Shown here: positions 17,464-24,961 of the stretch, piece by piece
How positions within the stretch are numbered: position 1 is the first letter of the stretch
Layout: each line of letters starts with the position of its first letter
Virus record (IMG/VR): IMGVR_UViG_3300009071_000057
Coordinates: 1 to 26,188 of that record
Strand: one strand, 5' to 3'
Origin: a virus
Length of the DNA: 26,188 nt
Program-made: the position numbers and the translations under genes
The notes under the pieces: generated by a model
The model's database searches: none
Told to the model about the DNA's origin: nothing
What the model saw: the letters and a program-made list of their open reading frames with translations, nothing else

Positions 17464-18627
17464 TTAATTAAGTTGAATTTTCTGTCCTGGTAACACTTCA
17501 TTTATACTGCAGTTAGAACTATGAACCCATAAAGTATTATTAGGGCAGTTCTCTGGAGCATATGCTTCACCATCTGTTAAATATATAAGAGCTGTATATT
17601 GCCCTTTGTTTTCATTATAGTAGTCTATTACTGGTTGGAAGCTTGTTCCACCACGACCATGTATTTCCCAATCCTTTCTTGGATTAAACTCTTTTACACT
17701 ATTTAGTTTAGTATCACATTGAGCTACTGTAATCTTATGACCGGTCTTATGCATATGCGTAAGTTCACTAAAGAATTCCTTTAGCTCATCATTGTTTACA
17801 GATCCGCTTGTGTCAACACCAACAAGTATATGATTCTTAAATTTAATCTTAAGACCTGGGTTAGCTGCATAACGTTTATTATACTTACGTCTCAGCTTCT
17901 TTGTATAAACTACACTAGAGTTACCTGCAAATCTTCTTAGATAAGCTTTCCAATCAAACTTAGGAGGTTCTATATGCATCAGCCTATGTATAAGCTCAGC
18001 TAACTCACCCGGTATATTACCTTGTTTCTTTACTGTTTGCTCAGCAGATTCTTTTAACTGATGCTCAATTTGTTTTTGCATTAGTTTTTTATCAGCTTCA
18101 GGTAATGAATCAAAATCATCCCATGTACCATGACAATATTGTGACTCACCATTCATATGATCCATAAGATTATCTAAAGAAGGTGAAGTACCATCTTGGT
18201 GTGCCTGTTCAAGTAATTCATAGTATTTATCCGTACCAGCCTTCTTAGGTAAATTTATCTCAGGAAAACTTGATAGTAATAAACCACCTTCAGGTAGTTT
18301 ACTTTCCAGTATGTACTGGTTGATTTCTAAATCTGCAGCTATATTAAATAATTTATGATCTGAATATAGACTTCTAGTTATAAGATGACCAAATGCAATA
18401 TGCAATAGCTCATGCTTAATTAAACCAAATCTATGATCTTCACTAAGGTTATTATAAAACTCAGGGTTTATAGTCAATTGACATCCAATATTATGTTTGC
18501 TTACTCCTGCAGTAGGCAGTTGCATGCTATACTTTTTATTGATACCAATTAAAAAGAGCCCGTAAAAGGGCTCTGCAAATATTAAACTTTTGGTTGTCCT
18601 AGCAACCTGATCTTGTATGTTAATCAT
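17464..18627 (-). CDS. VWA-domain protein with HExxH metallopeptidase-like domain
   Basis: 387 residues. An N-terminal DUF2201-like metallopeptidase domain carries KHELLHIAFGH (H72, E73, H76) after the AEPFYGLFLIG helix. Residues 150-220 are a charged linker. A C-terminal VWA domain has a complete MIDAS: D272-T-S274-G-S276, T328 (GRGGTSF) and D352 (LTDGEAY). This architecture is typical of partners of MoxR-type ATPases, and the MoxR gene follows after 9 bases. ATG 18627 overlaps the upstream stop by 8 bases. A terminator-shaped hairpin lies within codons 18-25. Whether the HExxH site is an active peptidase cannot be told; a third zinc ligand is not obvious. Confidence 0.85.
   Translation of the reverse strand: MINIQDQVARTTKSLIFAEPFYGLFLIGINKKYSMQLPTAGVSKHNIGCQLTINPEFYNNLSEDHRFGLIKHELLHIAFGHLITRSLYSDHKLFNIAADLEINQYILESKLPEGGLLLSSFPEINLPKKAGTDKYYELLEQAHQDGTSPSLDNLMDHMNGESQYCHGTWDDFDSLPEADKKLMQKQIEHQLKESAEQTVKKQGNIPGELAELIHRLMHIEPPKFDWKAYLRRFAGNSSVVYTKKLRRKYNKRYAANPGLKIKFKNHILVGVDTSGSVNNDELKEFFSELTHMHKTGHKITVAQCDTKLNSVKEFNPRKDWEIHGRGGTSFQPVIDYYNENKGQYTALIYLTDGEAYAPENCPNNTLWVHSSNCSINEVLPGQKIQLN
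18551..18574 (-). terminator. Terminator-like hairpin inside the VWA gene
   Basis: On the - strand AGAGCCC (18574-18568), loop TTTTAC, GGGCTCT (18561-18555) is a perfect 7-bp GC-rich stem followed by a T-rich run. It lies 53 bases into the VWA coding sequence, in codons for a conserved PFYGLF segment. It has the form of an intrinsic terminator and might act as a translation-coupled attenuator. Confidence 0.45.
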
Positions 18628-18928
18628 TATCTTTTATTTTTCTAAGTATGTCCATATAAACTTTATCTGCTTTGCTTTTTTCTATATATGCATAAACTCT
18701 ATTTGTATTAAAAGACCCTATCTCAAAGCTATACTCTACTGCTATACAAAAATCTACACGATCTTTAAATAGCAATGCTTTAGCCATAAGCTTATCTATA
18801 ATGTCTTTGTCTTTATAGTTTGCATTATTATATATTTCACAAGCTAAAGCTCTATCTTCAAGTAATCCTGAAAACATTTCTTTATATGTAAAAAACTCAT
18901 CTATTGTTATTATTCTCTTCTTTGCCAT
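18620..18928 (-). CDS. Small hypothetical protein
   Basis: 102 residues from ATG 18928 (MAKKRIITIDEFF); an upstream TTG at 18934 is less likely. Predicted mostly helical, basic and acidic residues alternating, no membrane segment. It overlaps the end of the RusA gene by 32 bases and the start of the VWA gene by 8 bases, so it is tightly embedded in the operon. I do not recognise a family. Its fixed position between resolvase and VWA gene is the only functional hint. Confidence 0.6.
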   Translation of the reverse strand: MAKKRIITIDEFFTYKEMFSGLLEDRALACEIYNNANYKDKDIIDKLMAKALLFKDRVDFCIAVEYSFEIGSFNTNRVYAYIEKSKADKVYMDILRKIKDND

Positions 18929-19301
18929 TTTCAATTAATTCTATCCATACACCGGGGTTTTTTTTATCATAAGAATATTGTTCAAATGCTGGTATAATAA
19001 ACTCAGCATTATCATCTTCAATCCATCCGTGTTTAACCATATCATCTTGTACTGTCTGTGCAGGATTAATATAATCAAACTTATGACGGCTGCCTCTTAT
19101 AAACTCAAATGATACTTTAACAGGTAGATCATTCTTAGCAACTTCAGCTTTAAAATCCTCAGCATACTTAGCATATATATCTTTGGTAGCCTTTCTATAA
19201 TTCATTACAGCTTTGCTAGCAATAAAATATTTACCTGTCCAACGCCTACCGTTTTTACTTGAGGGAACATTGCCTGGTATCCACCATCTTATTTTTGTCA
19301 T
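18897..19301 (-). CDS. rusA: RusA-like Holliday junction resolvase
   Basis: 134 residues, the usual length for RusA. The N-terminus WWIPGNVPSSKNGRRW is the typical RusA beginning. The catalytic acidic cluster is visible as KFDYIN (D76, N79), VQDDMVKHG (D86, D87) and WIEDDN (D96, D97), which bind Mg2+ in the family. It would resolve branched recombination and replication intermediates before packaging. It follows the primase gene by 2 bases. Confidence 0.85.
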   Translation of the reverse strand: MTKIRWWIPGNVPSSKNGRRWTGKYFIASKAVMNYRKATKDIYAKYAEDFKAEVAKNDLPVKVSFEFIRGSRHKFDYINPAQTVQDDMVKHGWIEDDNAEFIIPAFEQYSYDKKNPGVWIELIENGKEENNNNR

Positions 19302-19303
19302 AA

Positions 19304-20281
19304 TTATTTATTTAATGTTGTTTTTAATAATGGTTTTAGCATAGCATGTGTCTTATCAAATCCTATTTCTACCATAGCATCTGATATGTCTTTGCATATA
19401 GTTGGTGTACATCCATTTATATTATATGCATCTGCATATCTTTTAACTGCATGTTTACCTGCATCATCATTATCAAACAACGTTATTATACTTTTGTACT
19501 TTTTCTTAAGATTTGCTATGATATGGGGTTTAATCATAGTGTTCTCAGAGTCTGGACTAATAACTTCTAGGTTATAACCCATACCTTTTAAACACATTGC
19601 ATCTTTAAGAGATGAGCAAATCACCAAGTAAGGTTCTTTATACTGCAGCTGATCTATTCCCTGGATATAGTTCTTTACTTTATGAAACTTATGCTTTTTA
19701 CTATGAGGCTGATATATTTTATATACTTCACCATTTCTATCAAAGTAACCATAGCAATGTTTGCTTCCAATCTTTAAAGATTCTATTTCCAATGCATCTT
19801 GCTTAATCATATTAAAATATTCTATTGGCTTTACATTATACTGATCTAATAATGTTTTGCCTATTCTATATGATAGCCAGTAATTAGCATCATCCTGATT
19901 CCATTTTCTATACTTTATAAAGTCAATCTCCCATTTAGCCTGAGGCACAAACTCAACACTGACTTTACCATTTTCCTGTATATACTTATTGTAATCTTCT
20001 ATTATTCTTCTTGTAGCCTGAGGATAACCCAACTTAAACATGTGTCTAATTAAGTCTGACTTGTTACCTCCAATACCTGTAGAAAAGTCTTTAAACTTAT
20101 ATTGCATTATGGTTTTATCCACGTATATGCAAAAGCTTGGAGTCTTGTCATTAGGATTAAATATTGAATTAATCTTAATGTCTTGACCTGTTAGCTGTTC
20201 AGGTAAGTCTAGATAATACTGAAACACCCAGTAACTTGGTACGTCTGTTTCTTCTAATATTAAATTTTTAGTGCTGAACAT
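19304..20281 (-). CDS. DnaG-like primase with TOPRIM domain, degenerate motifs
   Basis: 325 residues. The N-terminal part (SIFNPNDKTPSFCIYVD, then FKDFSTGIGGNKSDLIRHMF) matches the core of a CHC2-type primase zinc-binding domain but without the Cys/His zinc ligands. A TOPRIM domain follows: YLVICSSLKDAMCLKGMGY (219-236) and ITLFDNDDAGKHA (266-278, D270 and D272). In normal TOPRIM primases the first motif contains a catalytic Glu (EG..DA); here Ser-Ser stands there. It probably primes replication with the DnaB-like helicase of this operon, or uses modified chemistry. It is preceded by a strong terminator, and a TATATTTG box (20293-20286) only 5 bases before the ATG could serve as a weak promoter for a nearly leaderless message. 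Confidence 0.75.
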   Translation of the reverse strand: MFSTKNLILEETDVPSYWVFQYYLDLPEQLTGQDIKINSIFNPNDKTPSFCIYVDKTIMQYKFKDFSTGIGGNKSDLIRHMFKLGYPQATRRIIEDYNKYIQENGKVSVEFVPQAKWEIDFIKYRKWNQDDANYWLSYRIGKTLLDQYNVKPIEYFNMIKQDALEIESLKIGSKHCYGYFDRNGEVYKIYQPHSKKHKFHKVKNYIQGIDQLQYKEPYLVICSSLKDAMCLKGMGYNLEVISPDSENTMIKPHIIANLKKKYKSIITLFDNDDAGKHAVKRYADAYNINGCTPTICKDISDAMVEIGFDKTHAMLKPLLKTTLNK

Positions 20282-20295
20282 AATCCAAATATATT

Positions 20296-20336
20296 AAAAA
20301 GATATGGGCCCAGCATTATACTGAGCCCACTCTTTT
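20296..20336 (-). terminator. Strong intrinsic terminator after the SSB-like gene
   Basis: On the - strand GTGGGCTCAG (20330-20321), loop of 7, CTGGGCCCAT (20313-20304) make a 10-bp stem with two G-U pairs; it extends through AAAAGA/TCTTTT (20336-20331 with 20302-20297, one bulged base) and ends in a T run. The G-U pairs would be A-C on the other strand, so it serves - strand transcription, reducing read-through from the SSB gene into the primase gene. Confidence 0.8.
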
Positions 20337-20345
20337 GGTTTTATA

Positions 20346-21017
20346 TTACAGATCAAAGTCACTTCCAGAAGCTGTTGCAGGCTCAAAATTTGAAGCTGTT
20401 GTTTCTTTCTTTAAATAAGGTCTAAAATGATTTGTATTATTTCTATCAAATGTTAATAGGTTAGAGCTTTCTTTATCTAACTCTTCTAATGGCATACCAT
20501 CTTTACTTCTCTTAGGTAAAAACAAGTCATTATTTACATAACCTTCTTTGTTTTCCCACTCACGTGCACCTAAGCAAGCATTGATATATCCTGTTTCAGA
20601 ACATACATTAGCAGCCTTAACCATAAAGTCTTCAATTGTATTTGCCTCAATAGCATCAAGCTCATTTCTTTTACCTACTACTTCAGATAAAAATACCATA
20701 GCTTTTAATACTTCAGTATCACGGCTAATCTCATTACCATTTGCTAATGTTGCATCCTTAAATGGATATGGTGAGAATCTAACTCTACCTACTTGGCCTG
20801 CATAACGCTCACCATTAGGATTATTCATATCTTTTAAGAAACCATTAAATTCTCCAGTAACAGGCTCAGACTCTACATGTAATGTAATATTATATGCATC
20901 TGAATCATAAGGTGTTTGGTCAAATGTAATAGAATTGATTTTGATTTTGTGGTTACCCACTCCAATAACTGGTTTGATGCTACCTGATCCGGCAGACATG
21001 TCTTTAGTACTTAACAT
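20346..21017 (-). CDS. Probable single-stranded DNA-binding protein
   Basis: 223 residues. Beta-rich central region (HKIKINSITFDQ, YNITLHVESEPV, GRVRFSPYPF) resembling an OB-like ssDNA-binding core, then a helical part (LKAMVFLSEVVGK), and an acidic, Phe-containing tail ending ASGSDFDL, as in phage and bacterial SSBs whose tail recruits partners. It follows the Sak4-like ATPase gene, a pairing known in phages. The strong terminator behind it fits a gene expressed at higher level than the primase beyond. Family membership is inferred from pattern and context, not from a diagnostic motif. Confidence 0.6.
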   Translation of the reverse strand: MLSTKDMSAGSGSIKPVIGVGNHKIKINSITFDQTPYDSDAYNITLHVESEPVTGEFNGFLKDMNNPNGERYAGQVGRVRFSPYPFKDATLANGNEISRDTEVLKAMVFLSEVVGKRNELDAIEANTIEDFMVKAANVCSETGYINACLGAREWENKEGYVNNDLFLPKRSKDGMPLEELDKESSNLLTFDRNNTNHFRPYLKKETTASNFEPATASGSDFDL

Positions 21018-21042
21018 AATTTACTTTTTTATTAATTATTAA

Positions 21043-21726
21043 TTATTGATTATATTTTTCAATACAATCTTTTACAAATTGTAGGTCATTTGGAATAAAC
21101 TTATCCTCAAACATACCCATAGGTGATTTACATGTGTTCTCTCCATTGTTTTGAGTTTCAAAACCATATTCAAGTTCACCATCATCATTTTTATTTACTT
21201 TACCAAATAATACTATAGAGAATAGTCCTTCTAAAGTTAGTGTATTGTCAATCATTTTGCCAATAGTTTTTGCTTTAACTTTTCTATTTCCATTTATATC
21301 AGTTGAATCTTCTGAGTGAGTTAAGAAAATGATAGTCAAATCTTCTCTCAAGTCTTTAGGAAGTTTTGCAACCATTGCTAAGTTAGCTGCAATCTGAGTG
21401 AATTTATCATAACCTTTCTCATTAGCTCTGTCAAAATATTCAAAAGAACTCATATACTGCCAATCATCTACTACTAATGTTTTGATATGGCTCATTTTTT
21501 CATCTACATGCTTTATTGCTTTTATTATTCCTGCACTTGATGAAGCTGATGTCAGATTACCTTTTGGGTTATCTTTACTAATTTGTGTGTATTTGCTTTT
21601 CCATCCCTGGAACGGTAATGGTTTGTTAGCAATGTTTATAATGAAAGTCTCTTTAGGATTTAATGTTCTGATTGAGGTAGACTTTCCTGTACCTGAGTCA
21701 GCAATTACTAATACGCTGTTTGCCAT
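21043..21726 (-). CDS. Sak4-like RecA-fold ATPase
   Basis: 227 residues. Walker A is ADSGTGKST (9-17) right at the N-terminus. Walker B is KTLVVDDWQY (82-91). A further motif IIFLTHSED carries the polar residue after the fourth strand. Length and the immediate N-terminal P-loop fit the AAA_24/Sak4 family of phage single-strand annealing or recombination ATPases, which work with a dedicated SSB. The next gene encodes the probable SSB. Expected role: ssDNA annealing and recombination-dependent replication. One base separates it from the upstream gene. Confidence 0.78.
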   Translation of the reverse strand: MANSVLVIADSGTGKSTSIRTLNPKETFIINIANKPLPFQGWKSKYTQISKDNPKGNLTSASSSAGIIKAIKHVDEKMSHIKTLVVDDWQYMSSFEYFDRANEKGYDKFTQIAANLAMVAKLPKDLREDLTIIFLTHSEDSTDINGNRKVKAKTIGKMIDNTLTLEGLFSIVLFGKVNKNDDGELEYGFETQNNGENTCKSPMGMFEDKFIPNDLQFVKDCIEKYNQ

Positions 21727-21727
21727 A

Positions 21728-22282
21728 TTACTTTTTTTGAATTACGTTAATTAATTTATTTAATGTTGCATTTATTTCTGATAATGCGTTTATCAGCTCT
21801 GCATTGGAGAGGAGGGGAGCAGTGTCAGTGCTTTCATCTGGATTAGGCAAATCTGGATTTGCAAAATCTATTATAGCTTTACCCCTATTTGTTACATCAT
21901 TTATAACCTTTAGTTCACTAACAGGTATAATGTGTCTCTGAAATCCTGAATTACTTGTTATGATTTCATACTCTTCCTGCCAGTGTGGATTATGTTTATG
22001 ATAATATAGTGTCCTTTTTGGATCTTCTGTATCATAATCTATAGATACAAACTCTGTATATATATCTTCTCCTTTTTCAAATTCACTTGGAAAAAAGCTT
22101 ACATGTAGCTCATCCTTTCCAGTTGGCCTGTAAGCCATCTTTGGTATGTATAATGCATTAATCTTTCCTTCTGTCTGAAAGTAATCTTCATGCTCTTCTC
22201 TTAGTGATGCAACCTTCTGCTTTCTTTCTTGCGGTGTTAGTCCCATCTTTTTTTTGTTATTTAAGTTTTTAGTATTTATCAT
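21728..22282 (-). CDS. Hypothetical protein between helicase and Sak4 genes
   Basis: 184 residues from ATG 22282, which overlaps the helicase stop as ATGA. An internal ATG 36 bases later (MGLTPQERKQ), after an A-rich run, is an equally good start and would give 172 residues. The N-terminal half is charged and helical, the middle beta-rich (ELHVSFFPSEF, TEFVSIDYD), the C-terminus a short predicted coiled coil (ELINALSEINATLNKLINVIQ). I do not recognise the family; a replication accessory role is inferred from position alone. Confidence 0.55.
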   Translation of the reverse strand: MINTKNLNNKKKMGLTPQERKQKVASLREEHEDYFQTEGKINALYIPKMAYRPTGKDELHVSFFPSEFEKGEDIYTEFVSIDYDTEDPKRTLYYHKHNPHWQEEYEIITSNSGFQRHIIPVSELKVINDVTNRGKAIIDFANPDLPNPDESTDTAPLLSNAELINALSEINATLNKLINVIQKK

Positions 22283-23232
22283 CTGCGTTCTTGTTGTTGA
22301 GGTGTTGCCATTTCTTCTATTTGCATTTGTTCAAACTTAGCTTTGAAAAATGACATACGTGCATCACCATTTCTTGCTTTAAGAAAATGTAAAACCAATG
22401 TTCTATCATTTTCTATTATATATCTATCTGGTCCATAATATCTAATCTTTTGTTTAGCTGGGCGGTTGATACCTATTAACATGTCTGCATGCTGTAGCAT
22501 TGCATCTGAGCCAAATATATCTGACTCAAGTATATAGTTACCATACTTACCATCTATAGCCCTGTCCGGATTATCTATGTTCCTATTTAGTTGTGATAAA
22601 GCAATAAACAAACAAGGATAATCTCTCTTACACTGTGTAAAGAATTCACCTAACTCAAATAACATATCTAATGTGTTATTCTGGTATGGTGCTCTCTTGA
22701 CTAACATTGTATGATCAAGTGTTATCATTGTATTTACTCCTTTATGCTGTGTCATATACTGATCAATTTGCTCACGCATCTGATTAACAGTCATAGGTGT
22801 ACTAATTATATCAACCGGGTGCTTTACTCTTTCTTTAGCATATAAATGGCATTTATTTAATGTATCTGTATTTAATATTGATCCTGCACTACATAATTCT
22901 TTGTATGTTTTACCAGTTATAGAACTAAATTCTCTGATAGCTGAGGTTCTGCCTACCATCTCAAACTGAAATTCTAATACTCTAAACTTATCATTTGGAT
23001 TTAAAGCAAATGATTCTCTAATGATTTGATCCTTAATCAGTGTCTTACCTGAACCAGGTCTACCACCAATTACTGTCAAAGTATTCCATTCTATACCATC
23101 AGTGGCAGCATCATTAAACTTAGGCCACGGAGTATAGATTGATTTCTCTTCTCCTGTTGACCTAGCATACATATATTTAAGTGCATCATTAAATGCAGCA
23201 TATTGCCCAATCCATGATGGTTTATTTTTCAT
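22279..23232 (-). CDS. DnaB-type (SF4) replicative helicase, ATPase domain only
   Basis: 317 residues. Walker A is GGRPGSGKT (56-64), followed by FQFEMVGRTSAIRE (the LEM..+...R motif of DnaB). Walker B strand is MITLDHTMLV (D173). SQLNRNID (213-220) is the H3 sensor motif and LHFLKARNGD (281-290) corresponds to the DNA-binding H4 end. The DnaB N-terminal domain is missing, leaving only the RecA-like motor with a short leader. It should unwind DNA at the fork as a hexameric ring, together with the TOPRIM protein. The two flanking genes overlap it by 4 bases on each side. Confidence 0.88.
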   Translation of the reverse strand: MKNKPSWIGQYAAFNDALKYMYARSTGEEKSIYTPWPKFNDAATDGIEWNTLTVIGGRPGSGKTLIKDQIIRESFALNPNDKFRVLEFQFEMVGRTSAIREFSSITGKTYKELCSAGSILNTDTLNKCHLYAKERVKHPVDIISTPMTVNQMREQIDQYMTQHKGVNTMITLDHTMLVKRAPYQNNTLDMLFELGEFFTQCKRDYPCLFIALSQLNRNIDNPDRAIDGKYGNYILESDIFGSDAMLQHADMLIGINRPAKQKIRYYGPDRYIIENDRTLVLHFLKARNGDARMSFFKAKFEQMQIEEMATPQQQERR

Positions 23233-23819
23233 ACAACGTTTTCTTTAAAGTGTTCTTTTTCTGTTTCTACCCCATCAATAATCATATCACAATAGTCAGC
23301 TAATGTAGAGTGTTTAACCCTATGCTTGTCTTGCTTTGATATAAAGTATTGACTTGTCTGCATATACATATATTCTGTATCTCTATATTCATTGACATAC
23401 ATCTTAGTTGCTTTGATTATCTCATCCCAACCATAGTCATATGTTTCAAAAAACCATCTAAAGTTTTCTCCTAAAGCTTTGATATTATTTCTAGCTGGCT
23501 TACCGCTTGGTAGTTTCCTTGCTGGAAATATCTCTCTGTATGTGTGGATCTTATCATTAAAGTCCTTACCCATGAGTTGTATATCAGTTTTTTTCTTTGC
23601 TTTAACAAAATAGTTATCAAGCCTAGCACAAAATGCTTTAGCTTCAGCAGTCATTTTATATTGGTTTTCTTCTTTTATTAATAAACCTTTTTCAATTAAC
23701 TTTTCTTTATCTTCAGACTTAACATTTGGTAAGGATACGCCTTGCTTCATCCCAAACAGTATTAGGGCTTGGTTTGGTGTTATCTTCATCATCAGTATTT
23801 TCTGAAATAGTTCCCACAT
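23229..23819 (-). CDS. Hypothetical protein, possible helicase-loading accessory
   Basis: 196 residues if started at 23819; ATGs at 23792 or 23789 (MKITPNQALIL) shorten the overlap with the DnaA-like gene from 101 to about 71 bases and are good alternatives. Residues 10-75 look like a winged-helix region (NQALILFGMKQG, KEKLIEKGLLIKEENQYKMT). The C-terminal part from about 85 is helical and aromatic-rich (GENFRWFFETYDYGWDEIIK). It lies between a DnaA-like protein and the helicase, with its stop overlapping the helicase start. A replisome-organiser or helicase-loader role is an inference from position and fold impression; the family is not recognised. Confidence 0.6.
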   Translation of the reverse strand: MWELFQKILMMKITPNQALILFGMKQGVSLPNVKSEDKEKLIEKGLLIKEENQYKMTAEAKAFCARLDNYFVKAKKKTDIQLMGKDFNDKIHTYREIFPARKLPSGKPARNNIKALGENFRWFFETYDYGWDEIIKATKMYVNEYRDTEYMYMQTSQYFISKQDKHRVKHSTLADYCDMIIDGVETEKEHFKENVV

Positions 23820-24234
23820 ATTCTTTTATTTTTATTAAAGTGTTATTATATGCATTCATTACAGATTCATCATTAGTAAAAAATCCATTCTCAATCATTT
23901 TACATGAATTAATGATGGTTGCATGATTGCGTTTTAAAAATCTACCTATACTTGTTTTAGTATGCCCTTCTTTATGAGCCAAGTATGACATAACTTGAAC
24001 GTATACAAGAAACTCCCTCAATCTAGTCCTGTGTTGTAGAGTTTTGATACTCTGAAACTTAGGATGATTTTCATGTAATGCAAGTAAAGCACTGTCATGA
24101 AATATACCTAATGGGATCTTTTTGTTTTGATCTTGAGGGGTGTAAATATACAATTTAATCCCATGACTTAAATAAAAAGACTTCTTAAATTCTGAAATTT
24201 GTTTCTTCTGGTTAAGTTCTTGATTATCAGACAT
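23719..24234 (-). CDS. DnaA domain IV-like DNA-binding protein
   Basis: 171 residues. Residues about 80-117 carry a DnaA C-terminal-type helix-turn-helix: SYLAHKEGHTKTSIGRFLKR, then NHATIINSCKMIEN, which parallels the DnaA signature (IGR-F-x-R-x-H-x-T-V-x-x-A-x-x-x-I). There is no P-loop or other AAA+ part, so this is a stand-alone origin-binding-type domain with an N-terminal extension. It is the first gene behind a good promoter and precedes a possible loader and the helicase, suggesting it marks the phage origin. Alternatively it is a transcription regulator using the same HTH. Confidence 0.7.
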   Translation of the reverse strand: MSDNQELNQKKQISEFKKSFYLSHGIKLYIYTPQDQNKKIPLGIFHDSALLALHENHPKFQSIKTLQHRTRLREFLVYVQVMSYLAHKEGHTKTSIGRFLKRNHATIINSCKMIENGFFTNDESVMNAYNNTLIKIKEYVGTISENTDDEDNTKPSPNTVWDEARRILTKC

Positions 24235-24256
24235 TTATATTATAATTAAAGGTTAT

Positions 24257-24287
24257 CAAAGATAGTAAAATTTACCAATCTATGCAA
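24257..24287 (-). promoter_or_regulatory. Bacteroidota-type promoter of the replication operon
   Basis: On the - strand TTG (24287-24285), 20 bases, TATCTTTG (24264-24257): both elements fit the Bacteroidota sigma-A consensus exactly. The -7 box ends 22 bases before the ATG at 24234. The site overlaps the 3' end of the UDG gene. It would start the message for the DnaA-like gene, helicase, ATPase and SSB. Confidence 0.65.
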
Positions 24288-24961
24288 GGTTTATCTTGAT
24301 TTTCTAGTTCTGTATTAACTTTGTTAAAGACATCTTTACAGTCCCATTCACCACCTCTATATGCAGCTGATGCCGGGTGTGCTACCTTAAATATTTTTTG
24401 TCTATCTAATAGTAGTTGCCATGCTTCTGCTTTCTTACCCATTAATATAGATGGTACTTGTTTATTGTGTCTATTTATATTTTCAAACAAGTATTCTGTA
24501 AATGGTTTCCATATAGAATAATGTGACCCTATAGAATTTATCTCTACTGTAAAAGCTGTATTAATTAATAATACACCCTGGTTAGCCCAACACCTTAGAT
24601 CAGTGTGGTCTGTACCAATTGCTTTGTTTATGTATTGTAAAGACTTTTCTGCTTTACCTTTTCTGCTACAGCTAAAAGCTATACCATCTGCAACTCCAAG
24701 CTGAGGATATGGATCTTGCCCTATGATTATACATTTAAGTTCATCATATGGACATTCTAAGAATGCATTAAATATATCTTTAAATCTTGGTGTAAATCTT
24801 TTCTCTGCATTTACACATTCTACTAGTTTATTCATGATCATATCAAACTCAAGTCCATTTATAAATGGTGAGAGCATAGGTGCCCATCCTGAATCTTCTA
24901 ATTTATTATTGACATCATTTCTTAATTGTTCTATGTCAATTTCTATTAAGTTATTATTCAT
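24272..24961 (-). CDS. ung: Uracil-DNA glycosylase, family 1 type
   Basis: 229 residues, normal family-1 length. Motif 1 is IIIGQDPYPQLGVADGIAFS (78-97), with D83 as the catalytic water-activating Asp. LLINTAFTVE (131-140) holds the uracil-recognising Asn. HPASAAYRGG (195-204) is the Leu-loop/active-site His motif. Two deviations from the usual GQDPYH and HPSPLS are seen: Pro86 in place of His, and AS in place of SP. It removes uracil from phage DNA, or could act in replication as in other phages. It is divergent from the + strand gene at 25006. Confidence 0.88.
   Translation of the reverse strand: MNNNLIEIDIEQLRNDVNNKLEDSGWAPMLSPFINGLEFDMIMNKLVECVNAEKRFTPRFKDIFNAFLECPYDELKCIIIGQDPYPQLGVADGIAFSCSRKGKAEKSLQYINKAIGTDHTDLRCWANQGVLLINTAFTVEINSIGSHYSIWKPFTEYLFENINRHNKQVPSILMGKKAEAWQLLLDRQKIFKVAHPASAAYRGGEWDCKDVFNKVNTELENQDKPCIDW

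Noticed and set aside
23719-23819. Programmed frameshift joining the DnaA-like and next ORF
   Set aside because: No slippery heptamer or downstream structure seen in the overlap; separate starts are available.
7500-24300. Replication origin with DnaA-box cluster
   Set aside because: Only scattered partial matches (for example TTATCCACG near 20115) within genes; no cluster and no AT-rich iteron array.
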